The position numbers and the translations under genes were made by a program. 7,189 nt of DNA from Acidimicrobiales bacterium. GTDB lineage: Bacteria; Actinomycetota; Acidimicrobiia; Acidimicrobiales; Palsa-688. The stretch lies in NCBI GenBank assembly GCA_019241495.1, contig JAFAWZ010000207.1:1-7189 (forward strand). The letters run 5' to 3'. This document shows positions 1 to 6,818 of the stretch, piece by piece. Within the stretch, counting starts at the first letter, position 1. Each line of letters begins with the position of its first letter. The notes under the pieces are model-generated. The model made no database searches. It worked only from the letters and a program-made list of their open reading frames with translations, and was not told the origin of the DNA.

Positions 1-2033
1 TCGCCGGCGAGGGGAATCCGCCCCATGTGGAGGCGCTGGATTTGCTCGGGCAGGGCGGGGTGGAGCCACACTTTCCCGCGCGGGACCCAGGGATCGAGCC
101 GTAACAGGCTGCGCAGCATCAACGAAGGCGAGGCGGCGGCCCACGCCTGGGGGGAGCACGACGTGGGGTACGGCACCACAAGGGGCTGCTCCATGCGCTC
201 GAGCCCGCTGTACAGCTCGGGTAGCCGCCCACCCTGGGCCATGGCCGCGTCGGTGACCGCCATGATCACGCGCTGCGCCTCGCGTACATAGCCATAGCGC
301 ATCAGCCCGGCGGCCACGATGGCGTTGTCGTGGGGCCACACCGAGCCGCAGTGGTAGCTGATCGGGTTGTAGCCGACCATGGAAGCGGCCAAGGTGCGGA
401 TCCCCCACCCCGAGAACATGTCCGGCCCGATCAGCTTCTTGGCCACGACGTCGGCCTTCTCGGCGTCGAGTATCCCGGTCCACAAGCAGTGGCCCACGTT
501 GGAGGCGAGGGCATCGATGGGCTGCTTGTCCCGATCTAGCCCCATGGCCAACCAGCCCTGCTCCTCCAGCCAGAAGTCCCGGTTGAAGGCCACCTTCAGT
601 TCGGCGGCCCGGCCCCGCAGCTCGGTAGACAGGGCCACGTCGCCGGCTTCGGCCGCGAAGAAGGCCCGGGCCAGGTAGGCACCGTAGGTGTAACCCTGAA
701 CCTCAGCTAGAGCTATAGGTGGCTCGGCCAGACGTCCGTCGGCGAAGCGCACGGCGTCAACCGAGTCCTTCCAACCCTGGTTGCGCAGGCCGCGATCCGA
801 CGTGCGCTGGTACTCCACGTACCCGTCGCCGTCGCGGTCGCCGAACTTGGCCACCCATTCGAGAGCCCGGTCGGCGTGGGGCAGGAGCTCGTCCACCGCC
901 TCGCGGGCCAACCCCCAGCGGCGCAGCTCGCCGAGGAGCATCACGAACAACGGGGTGGCGTCCGCCGTCCCGTAATAGATCGTCCCACCCCCGAGCGACA
1001 GCGACGAAGCTTCGCCGAAGCGCATCTCGTGGAGTATCCGGCCGGGCTCCTCCTCGTTGTAGGGCCGAACCTCACTGCCCTGGAAGCGCGCCAGCGTCTG
1101 CAAGGTGCCGAGGGCCAGCTCGGGATCGACGAGCAGGGCCATCCAGGCGGTGACCAGGGAGTCCCGCCCGAACAGGGTCATGAACCAGGGGGCGCCCGCC
1201 GCGACCACGGTGCGCTCTGGGTAGTCAGGGTCGAAGATGCGCAGCGCGCCCAGATCCTCCGCGCTTCGGGCCACTACCGTCCGGAGGCCGTCGTGGTCGG
1301 TGTCGAGCACCGGTACGCTGCGTCGCCAGGCGGCCATGCGCTCGGCCGGCTTGGCCCGGGCCACCGGTTGGCCGCACACCCAACGAGGCTCGATCTCCGA
1401 GCCGTCTATGCCACACGAGAACTGCTGGCAGAGCGACCACGCCGCCTTGGAGGGGATGATCACCTCCCAGCGGGCGATCGGCCCCTCCAGGCTGGGCGGC
1501 TCCGAGAACGACACGCGAAGGCTGCGACGGTGACTCCCGCTCTTGTGGCTGAAGACAACCGAACCTTCCACATGCTCGACTTTTGCCTCGGAATGCGAGT
1601 CGATGCGGCCTTCTTTCACCGCGAACAGGTCGGCGAAGTCGGCCCCGTAGGTGATCTCGACGGCGCAGTACGCCGGTTCCTCCCCGAAGTTGCGCACGAG
1701 CAGGTCCTCGCGCATGCCCCGCCCCACGTAACGGCGCCGCTCGATCATGAGGTCGGAGTCGGCCCGCCCCACCCGGGGCCGGGACCGGCCGACGAAGGTG
1801 GCCGAGTAGGGATCGGGCGTGGAGCGGGCCAGCGGCTCGGGGTGGTCTCCGTTCAACCGCAGGATGTAGGCGGACAGGAACCGGGTGTCGCGAAAGAACA
1901 AACCTTCAGCCGACTCCGGAGAAACCTCGCCGCTGGGCGAACAGAGGAGGAAGGCGGAGCCTTCCACCAGCGTCACTCGATCCCGGGGATCCCCCGTTGA
2001 GACGCTCGCCTGCGACGTCCACGGGTTGGCCAT
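1..2033 (-). CDS. Glycogen debranching enzyme (amylo-alpha-1,6-glucosidase type), C-terminus cut off by window edge
   Basis: Translating the minus strand gives 677 uninterrupted codons from an ATG at 2033 to the left edge. The N-terminal ~200 residues match the bacterial glycogen-debranching N-terminal domain, with its typical SAEGLFFRDTRFLS stretch (D49). The remainder looks like an (alpha/alpha)6 glucosidase domain: PWFMTLFGRDSLVT around D291, GGGTIYYGTADATP around D358, and WPHDNAIVAAGL around D569. Enzymes of this family hydrolyse alpha-1,6 branch points in glycogen or related alpha-glucans in the cytoplasm; no signal peptide is seen. An in-frame TAG (plus-strand 2046-2048) lies five codons upstream, so the ATG at 2033 is the earliest possible start. 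Family proteins are about 700 residues, so probably only a few dozen are missing. The exact substrate (glycogen, maltodextrin or another glucan) cannot be told. It is transcribed divergently from sufC. Family assignment is firm. Confidence 0.9.
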   Translation of the reverse strand, partial: MANPWTSQASVSTGDPRDRVTLVEGSAFLLCSPSGEVSPESAEGLFFRDTRFLSAYILRLNGDHPEPLARSTPDPYSATFVGRSRPRVGRADSDLMIERRRYVGRGMREDLLVRNFGEEPAYCAVEITYGADFADLFAVKEGRIDSHSEAKVEHVEGSVVFSHKSGSHRRSLRVSFSEPPSLEGPIARWEVIIPSKAAWSLCQQFSCGIDGSEIEPRWVCGQPVARAKPAERMAAWRRSVPVLDTDHDGLRTVVARSAEDLGALRIFDPDYPERTVVAAGAPWFMTLFGRDSLVTAWMALLVDPELALGTLQTLARFQGSEVRPYNEEEPGRILHEMRFGEASSLSLGGGTIYYGTADATPLFVMLLGELRRWGLAREAVDELLPHADRALEWVAKFGDRDGDGYVEYQRTSDRGLRNQGWKDSVDAVRFADGRLAEPPIALAEVQGYTYGAYLARAFFAAEAGDVALSTELRGRAAELKVAFNRDFWLEEQGWLAMGLDRDKQPIDALASNVGHCLWTGILDAEKADVVAKKLIGPDMFSGWGIRTLAASMVGYNPISYHCGSVWPHDNAIVAAGLMRYGYVREAQRVIMAVTDAAMAQGGRLPELYSGLERMEQPLVVPYPTSCSPQAWAAASPSLMLRSLLRLDPWVPRGKVWLHPALPEQIQRLHMGRIPLAG

Positions 2034-2042
2034 CGTCGCGGC

Positions 2043-2048
2043 AGGCTA
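2043..2048 (-). promoter_or_regulatory. Candidate -10 element for the debranching enzyme gene
   Basis: Read on the minus strand this is TAGCCT, which fits the TANNNT pattern of an actinobacterial sigma-A -10 hexamer, and it ends 9 nt before the ATG at 2033. A start site about 7 nt downstream would leave only 2-3 nt of leader. No Shine-Dalgarno sequence precedes the ATG and no clear -35 is visible. It is weak taken alone, but similar to the arrangement at three other genes here. Confidence 0.3.
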
Positions 2049-2051
2049 GTG

Positions 2052-2094
2052 GGGAAAAAGAGGGGTCTCGCGCCACGACGGTCATATTTTTCCC
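2052..2094. repeat. Spaced inverted repeat in the divergent debranching/sufC promoter region
   Basis: The arms GGGAAAAA (2052-2059) and TTTTTCCC (2087-2094) are perfect 8-bp inverted copies separated by 27 bp. They lie upstream of both candidate transcription starts, so they would act as DNA (a paired protein-binding site or bent A/T tract) rather than as an RNA hairpin. The function is unknown and chance is possible, but runs of five A or T are rare in this GC-rich sequence. Confidence 0.35.
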
Positions 2095-2111
2095 TATCGC
2101 CGTAGTGGTAA

Positions 2112-2117
2112 TACACT
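2112..2117 (+). promoter_or_regulatory. Candidate -10 element for the sufCSU operon (leaderless)
   Basis: TACACT fits TANNNT and ends exactly 6 nt before the GTG start of sufC, so transcription would begin at or next to the start codon. No Shine-Dalgarno sequence is present between it and the GTG, which supports a leaderless mRNA. An overlapping alternative hexamer, TAATAC at 2109-2114, has an upstream TGG resembling an extended -10. A short dyad, AGTG-N6-CACT (2104-2117), covers the element and could be an operator. No good -35 is seen. Confidence 0.45.
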
Positions 2118-2123
2118 TGAGGC

Positions 2124-2857
<734 letters not shown>

Positions 2858-2867
<10 letters not shown>

Positions 2868-4090
2868 TCGACCCGGTCGCCATCAAGAAGGATTTCCCGA
2901 TCTTCGAGCGGCCGGTGCACGGCAAGCGCCTGGTCTACCTCGACTCGGCATCGTCGTCACAGAAGCCCAGGTCCGTCATCGAGGCCATGAACTGCTACTA
3001 CGAGACCACTCACGCCAACGTGCACCGGGGGGTCTACGAGATCGCCGAGCGGGCGACCCGGCGCTACGAGGCCGCCCGGGCGTCGGTGGCCCGTTTTATC
3101 GGGGCCGCCTCCCCGGCCGAGGTGGTGTTCACCAAGAACGTCACCGAGGCGATCAACCTGGTGGCCTACTCGTGGGGCCGGGCCAATCTCCGGGCCGGCG
3201 ATGTGGTGGTGCTCACCGAGATGGAGCACCACGCCAACCTGGTGCCGTGGCTGGCCCTGAAGGCGGAGCGGGGCATCGAGCTGCGCTACATCCCGGTGAC
3301 CGACGACGGCCTGCTCGACCTCGGCCGGCTCGACGAGACCTTGGACGGCGCCAAGCTGCTCTGTGTCGCTTCGGTATCGAACGTGCTCGGAACCATCAAC
3401 CCGGTGACCGAGCTGGCCGCGGCCGCCCATGCCGCGGGGGCCCTGGTCCTCGTCGACGGAGCTCAGCAGGCGCCGCACATGCCTACCGACGTCTCGGCCA
3501 CGGGGTGTGATTTCTTCGGCCTGACCGGCCACAAGATGCTCGGCCCCACCGGCATCGGCGCCCTGTGGGCCCGCCGGGAGCTGCTCGAGGCGATGCCCCC
3601 GTTCCTCTGTGGCGGGGAGATGATCCGTGACGTCCGCCTCGACGGGTTCTCCACCAACGACGTCCCCTGGAAGTTCGAGGCCGGCACGCCACCGATCGCC
3701 GAAGCGGTCGGCCTCGATGCGGCCGTCGCCTATCTGCATGGGTTGGGGATGGAGGCGGTGCGCCAGCACGAGCGGTCGTTGACGGCCTACGCGTTGGCCG
3801 CCCTGCGGGAGGCCCACCCCGATCTGGTGATCCACGGGCACCCGTCCGCTGACCGGCGGGGCGGGGTGATCTCGTTCGTGTACAAGGACGTGCATCCGCA
3901 CGACCTGTCACAGGTCCTGGATCAAGCCGGTGTCTGCGTGCGGGCCGGTCACCACTGCGCCAAACCGCTGATGCGCAGGTTGGGGGTGGGTGCCACGGCG
4001 CGGGCATCGTTTTCGGTGTACAACGACGAGTCGGACGTCGACGCCCTCGTGGCCGCCCTCGCCGACGCCGACCAGCTCTTCTCCCTCTAG
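2858..4090 (+). CDS. sufS: SufS, group II cysteine desulfurase
   Basis: This is a 410-residue PLP-dependent class V aminotransferase-fold enzyme that converts L-cysteine to L-alanine and holds the released sulfur as a persulfide for Fe-S assembly. The N-terminus carries YLDSASSSQKP and the helix THANVHRGVYEIAERAT typical of SufS. The PLP lysine is K226 in LTGHKMLGPTGIGALW. The catalytic cysteine is C367 in RAGHHCAKPLMRRLG, equivalent to the E. coli SufS site (K226 and C364 there). The RAGHHCA context and short active-site loop mark it as group II (SufS) rather than group I (IscS/NifS). The ATG at 2858 follows a good Shine-Dalgarno sequence and overlaps the sufC end by 10 nt, so translation is probably coupled. 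The downstream sufU supports a SufS-SufU sulfur-transfer pair. Kynureninase-like or selenocysteine lyase activity is far less likely in this context. Confidence 0.96.
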
Positions 4091-4098
4091 AACCGCCC

Positions 4099-4103
4099 AG
4101 GAG
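4099..4103 (+). promoter_or_regulatory. Ribosome binding site for sufU
   Basis: AGGAG ends 11 nt before the GTG at 4115, a slightly long but usable spacing. A closer GTG at 4107 is out of frame with the SufU sequence, so 4115 is the supported start. Confidence 0.55.
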
Positions 4104-4114
4104 TACGTGAACAA

Positions 4115-4621
4115 GTGCCCGGCCTCGAAGACCTCTACCGAGAGATCATCCTCGACCACTACAGGAACCCCCGGAACCGGGGGGAGCTGCCCACGCCGCC
4201 CGCGTACGCCGAGACGGGGTTCAACCCGCTTTGCGGCGACGAGATCACCCTCTACGTGCAGATGGAAGGTGACAGGGTCGCCGACATCAGGTTGACGGGC
4301 CAGGGTTGTTCGATCAGCCAGTCTTCGGCCTCGATGATGTCGACGGCCGTCAAGGGCAAGTCGCTGGCGGAGGCCCGGGCCACGATCAGGCGGTTCAAGT
4401 CCATGATGTCGATCCACGAGCACCGCCTCGACGGAGACAGCGGGACCAGCGATGCCGGCTTCGAGCCGGATGAGCCGGCCGCCGAGGCCGAGGTCTCGTT
4501 GGGCGATCTGGAAGCGCTCCAGGGAGTGGTCAAGTTCCCGGTACGGATCAAGTGCGCCACCCTGTCGTGGAACACCCTGGCCCAGGCCCTCGATCACCTG
4601 GAGGGTGTACCGGCGTCTTGA
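4115..4621 (+). CDS. sufU: SufU, zinc-dependent sulfur acceptor for SufS
   Basis: The 168-residue protein begins with the classic LEDLYREIILDHYRNPRNRG of the IscU/SufU fold. Four expected metal or sulfur-handling positions are present: C40 and D42 in NPLCGDEI, C65 in GQGCSISQSSASMM, and C146 in IKCATLSW. It lacks the HSCK-type lysine/histidine arrangement of IscU and has a longer segment between C65 and the last cysteine, which are SufU hallmarks. In the family, SufU binds zinc and takes the persulfide from SufS. The segment of roughly residues 104-127 is acidic and alanine-rich (DGDSGTSDAGFEPDEPAAEAE), making this protein about 20 residues longer than B. subtilis SufU (147 residues, from memory). 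It starts 24 nt after sufS and is the last gene of the operon; no sufT (DUF59) follows. Confidence 0.94.
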   Translation: MPGLEDLYREIILDHYRNPRNRGELPTPPAYAETGFNPLCGDEITLYVQMEGDRVADIRLTGQGCSISQSSASMMSTAVKGKSLAEARATIRRFKSMMSIHEHRLDGDSGTSDAGFEPDEPAAEAEVSLGDLEALQGVVKFPVRIKCATLSWNTLAQALDHLEGVPAS

Positions 4622-4633
4622 TGCGCGGGGCCG

Positions 4634-5104
4634 TCACCGCTTGCGCGCCTTGGGACCGCGAGAGCGCACCTCCTGCACCGACTCGAAGGCCTCCCGCAGG
4701 TCCCCGAGCCACTCCTTCTCGTTCTCCCCGACCAGGCGGACGCACCACGCAAGCGCCTCGGAGCGCGTCCGGGCTATGCCCCCATCGATCAGAGTGTCGA
4801 GAACCCGGCGCTCCGGGAGGCGAAGCCTGGTCATCACCGGGACCGACGCGGTGGTGAAGAGCACCATGTCCGAGCCGCGCTTCAGGCCCCAGGCCACCTT
4901 CCGGCCGAGAATGCGCTCGGCCGACAGAGCCAGGGCCACCCGTTCATCCCGGGTGCCATCGCGGAACAGGACCACGTCGCCGTCGGTGACGTCCGGGCCC
5001 AGATCGACCAGCACGAGGATCTCGTCCTGGTCGGCGATGACCTCGAAGCCCGCCGCGCCCCACCGGGAGGGAAGGCGCGAGGCGAACCAGTCCTCGATCT
5101 GCAC
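4634..5104 (-). CDS. Uncharacterised actinobacterial protein with ribbon-helix-helix-like C-terminal half
   Basis: This 156-residue cytoplasmic-type protein has no membrane segment or signal peptide, and I cannot assign a function. Residues 1-85 look like an alpha/beta unit (hydrophobic strands EILVLVDL, DVVLF, DMVLFTTA) with an Arg-rich helix between. Residues 92-128 (TRLRLPERRVLDTLIDGG, then ARTRSEALAWCVRLV) show the strand-helix-helix pattern of ribbon-helix-helix proteins, including the small-residue turn before a T/S-R-S-E-A helix start. The tail is basic (RSRGPKARKR). The sequence resembles a conserved hypothetical family I remember from Actinobacteria, which is recall and not a search. 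The stop lies 12 nt from the convergent sufU stop, and the GTG at 5104 is 56 nt from the divergent reductase gene. In-frame codons stay open a little upstream, so the start is not certain. DNA binding or dimerisation through the C-terminal half is inference. Confidence 0.8.
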   Translation of the reverse strand: MQIEDWFASRLPSRWGAAGFEVIADQDEILVLVDLGPDVTDGDVVLFRDGTRDERVALALSAERILGRKVAWGLKRGSDMVLFTTASVPVMTRLRLPERRVLDTLIDGGIARTRSEALAWCVRLVGENEKEWLGDLREAFESVQEVRSRGPKARKR

Positions 5105-5148
5105 CCGGCCATGCTGGCACGAAATGGGGCTCCGGCGGTCGGGACCGT

Positions 5149-5154
5149 TATGGT
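5149..5154 (+). promoter_or_regulatory. Candidate -10 element for the FAD reductase gene (leaderless)
   Basis: TATGGT fits TANNNT and ends exactly 6 nt before the GTG start at 5161, the same spacing as at sufC. No Shine-Dalgarno sequence or clear -35 is visible. GGTCGGG occurs twice with a 15-nt period around it (5137-5143 and 5152-5158), and the first copy is part of the small dyad GGTC-GG-GACC (5137-5146), which might be a regulator site. Confidence 0.45.
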
Positions 5155-5160
5155 CGGGCC

Positions 5161-6354
5161 GTGCTGGAACGCATCGTCATCGTGGGTGGTTCGCTTGCCG
5201 GGCTGCGGGCCGCGGAGGCCCTCCGGGCCGGCGGGCACACGGGTGCTCTGACCATCATCGGCGAGGAACGGCACCTCCCCTATGACCGCCCGCCGCTATC
5301 GAAGCAGGTACTGACTGGAAAGGTAGCCCCCGACGGAGCCCTGCTGCCCATACCGGATGCGTTGGGCGCCGACTGGCTCCTCGCCGCCCGGGCCACGGGC
5401 CTCGACCTCACGCGGCGCCTGGTCCTGCTAGATGACGGGACCGAGGTCGCCTTCGATGGCCTGGTCATCGCCACCGGCGCCCGGCCCCGGATCCTGCCCG
5501 GAGCTCCGCCCGGCCCAGGGGTCCACTATCTGAGGACCCTCGACGACGCCATTGCCCTCGCCAAGGACCTGTCCGGCTCGTCGGGAGCAGTCGTGATCGG
5601 CGCCGGCTTCATCGGCTTGGAGGTGGCGAGCAGCGCGGCCTCCCTCGGCGTCCCGGTGACGGTGCTCGAAGCGTTGCCCGTCCCGCTGGAACGGGCCCTC
5701 GGACCCCAGATGGGCCAGGCGATCATGGACTGGCACCTGGGCAAGGGAATGGACATCCGATCCGGCGTGGGCGTGAACGAGCTCGTGCTCGGGGCCGAGC
5801 GCCCCCAAGGGGTCCGCCTCCACGACGGGACCATGGTGGCGGCCGAGACCATCGTGGTGGGGGTAGGGGTGATCCCGTGCACGGACTGGCTGGACGGCTC
5901 CGGTGTCGACCTGATGGACGGGGTGGTCTGCGACGACAAGCTGAGGGTGCTGGCCGAGGGAAAGCCCGTACCGGGCGTGGTGGCGGCCGGGGACGTGGCC
6001 CGCTGGAGCCACCCGGCCTACGGCCAGGCCGTGCGCATCGAGCACTGGACCAACGCGACGGAGTCGGCAGAGGCCGCCGCCCACACCCTCCTGCGGGGAA
6101 ACGACGCTGATCCCTACGAGCCGGTCCCCTACTTCTGGTCCGACCAGCACGGGATCAAGATGCAGTTCGTCGGACGGGCCGCGCCCGACGACGAGGTCGC
6201 GGTCTTGGAAGGGAGCTTGGCCGACGACCGGGTAGTCGTGGCCTATGGGCGGAGCGGCCGGCTGGTCGCGGCCTTGGGGATGCGCCGGCCGGCCCGGGTG
6301 ATGGCCCTCCAGCGGGCCATCGGCGAGGGAGCGCCGTTTCCGCCCGTTTTCTGA
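5161..6354 (+). CDS. FAD-dependent NAD(P)H oxidoreductase, ferredoxin/rubredoxin reductase family
   Basis: This 397-residue protein has the two-dinucleotide-fold architecture of ferredoxin reductases that serve oxygenases and P450s (BenD/ThcD/putidaredoxin reductase type). The FAD fold begins at residue 5 with IVIVGGSLAGLRAAEALR (GGSLAG 9-14) and includes LPYDRPPLSK. ATGARPR closes the first half. The NAD(P)H fold carries VVIGAGFIGLEVA (GAGFIG 147-152). The second FAD motif is VVAAGDVARW with D278, followed by EHWTNATESAEAAA near 294. The C-terminal PYFWSDQHGIKMQFVG segment is the small reductase C-terminal domain. Such enzymes pass electrons from NAD(P)H to a [2Fe-2S] ferredoxin or rubredoxin in the cytosol. 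No ferredoxin, oxygenase or P450 gene is in the window, so partner and pathway are unknown. The GTG at 5161 is forced by the FAD fold starting immediately. Confidence 0.92.
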   Translation: MLERIVIVGGSLAGLRAAEALRAGGHTGALTIIGEERHLPYDRPPLSKQVLTGKVAPDGALLPIPDALGADWLLAARATGLDLTRRLVLLDDGTEVAFDGLVIATGARPRILPGAPPGPGVHYLRTLDDAIALAKDLSGSSGAVVIGAGFIGLEVASSAASLGVPVTVLEALPVPLERALGPQMGQAIMDWHLGKGMDIRSGVGVNELVLGAERPQGVRLHDGTMVAAETIVVGVGVIPCTDWLDGSGVDLMDGVVCDDKLRVLAEGKPVPGVVAAGDVARWSHPAYGQAVRIEHWTNATESAEAAAHTLLRGNDADPYEPVPYFWSDQHGIKMQFVGRAAPDDEVAVLEGSLADDRVVVAYGRSGRLVAALGMRRPARVMALQRAIGEGAPFPPVF

Positions 6355-6391
6355 GAAGCTGTCGCAAAACCCGCGGGACGGAGAAGGCGGC

Positions 6392-6432
6392 GGGGTGGGA
6401 ACGCTCGGGGTGGAAACGCTCGGGGGGTGGGA
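6392..6432. repeat. Short G-rich tandem repeat between convergent genes
   Basis: GGGGTGGGAACGCTC (6392-6406) is followed directly by GGGGTGGAAACGCTC (6407-6421), with 14 of 15 bases identical, and then by a partial third copy GGGGTGGGA (6424-6432) after two extra G. It occupies the space between the reductase stop and the DUF3039 stop. The G-runs could support a quadruplex on the plus strand. It may simply be slippage-derived spacer DNA. Confidence 0.7.
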
Positions 6433-6708
6433 TCAGCCGGCCGGGACCGACCAGCCCAGACCCTCGGCGATCTCCTTGCAGGTCGGGCACAACGGATACC
6501 TCTTGGGGTCGCGCGACGGGATCCAGATCTTGCCGCACAACGCCTTGACCGCCGTACCGTTGACCAGGCCCTCGACCACGGAGGGACCGGCCGGGACGAA
6601 ATCGCCCTCGTCGGGTTTCCATCCCTCCAGCACGATGTGGGCCATCCGCTCGTGGTCGCCGTCGAGAGCGGGGTCGGTATGGACCGGGGACACCGCTAGA
6701 TCGGTCAT
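6433..6708 (-). CDS. DUF3039 family small zinc-ribbon-like protein
   Basis: This 91-residue protein matches the actinobacterial DUF3039 pattern: an acidic N-terminus, GDHERMAHIV with H24, then VKALCGKIWIPSRDPKRYPLCPTCKEIAEGL. The three cysteines C58, C74 and C77 (CPTC) plus possibly H24 look like a single structural zinc site of rubredoxin or zinc-ribbon type. The family has no function that I know of. Length is usual for the family. The ATG at 6708 is preceded at 6 nt by TAGCGT and not by a Shine-Dalgarno sequence, so the mRNA is probably leaderless. It is convergent with the FAD reductase and divergent from the thiolase. Two of the cysteines form a CxxC, but a rubredoxin iron site needs four cysteines and only three are present, so an electron-carrier role is unlikely. 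Confidence 0.88.
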   Translation of the reverse strand: MTDLAVSPVHTDPALDGDHERMAHIVLEGWKPDEGDFVPAGPSVVEGLVNGTAVKALCGKIWIPSRDPKRYPLCPTCKEIAEGLGWSVPAG

Positions 6709-6714
6709 GCGCCC

Positions 6715-6720
6715 ACGCTA
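6715..6720 (-). promoter_or_regulatory. Candidate -10 element for the DUF3039 gene (leaderless)
   Basis: Read on the minus strand this is TAGCGT, fitting TANNNT and ending exactly 6 nt before the ATG at 6708. No Shine-Dalgarno sequence is present between it and the ATG. No convincing -35 lies 16-19 nt upstream. Confidence 0.42.
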
Positions 6721-6764
6721 CCGGCGGACCCGGGAGGGAGGACCGCAGCCTGGCACTAACCGGC

Positions 6765-6784
6765 CCCAGTCGGGTACAACTGGG
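6765..6784. promoter_or_regulatory. Operator-like dyad in the thiolase promoter region
   Basis: CCCAGT-N8-ACTGGG is a perfect inverted repeat with 6-bp arms over 20 bp. It covers a candidate -10 (TACAAC, 6775-6780) for the thiolase gene. An additional CCAGTCG copy lies at 6793-6799, 27 nt after the same heptamer at 6766. Size and position resemble sites of TetR- or GntR-type repressors that often control lipid-degradation genes. No such regulator is in the window, so the role is inferred. Confidence 0.35.
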
Positions 6785-6806
6785 CCCAACAACCAGTCGC
6801 AGCTAC

Positions 6807-6811
6807 AGGAG
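6807..6811 (+). promoter_or_regulatory. Ribosome binding site for the thiolase gene
   Basis: AGGAG ends 7 nt before the ATG at 6819, an ideal spacing. It supports this start and shows that this gene, unlike its neighbours, has a leader. Confidence 0.75.
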
Positions 6812-6818
6812 CGAGAAG

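Noticed and set aside
876..2000. Long open frame of 374 codons on the plus strand opposite the debranching enzyme gene
   Set aside because: It is exactly antisense to a gene with clear family motifs, its translation is Arg/Gly/Pro/His-rich with no recognisable domain, and long antisense frames are expected in such GC-rich DNA.
2957..3901. Open frame of 314 codons on the minus strand opposite sufS
   Set aside because: It is a shadow frame of sufS, rich in His/Gly/Arg/Val, with no domain and no start signals.
4623..4649. GCGCG ... CGCGC inverted repeat just after sufU as a possible terminator
   Set aside because: The arms are only 5 bp with a 17-nt loop, no T-run follows on either strand, and most of it lies in the coding end of the convergent gene.
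4452..5285. Plus-strand open frame spanning the end of sufU and the opposite strand of the unknown gene
   Set aside because: The translation is Arg/Ser/Pro-rich low complexity, while the minus-strand frame at 4634-5104 has normal protein composition and predicted secondary structure.
6370..6377. CCCGCGGG palindrome after the reductase stop as a terminator stem
   Set aside because: It has no loop and no T-tract, so it cannot form a standard terminator hairpin; such palindromes are common by chance at this GC content.
6433..6708. DUF3039 protein as a rubredoxin partner of the neighbouring reductase
   Set aside because: Rubredoxin needs four cysteines in two CxxC-type knuckles; only C58, C74 and C77 are present, and the gene is convergent with, not co-transcribed with, the reductase.
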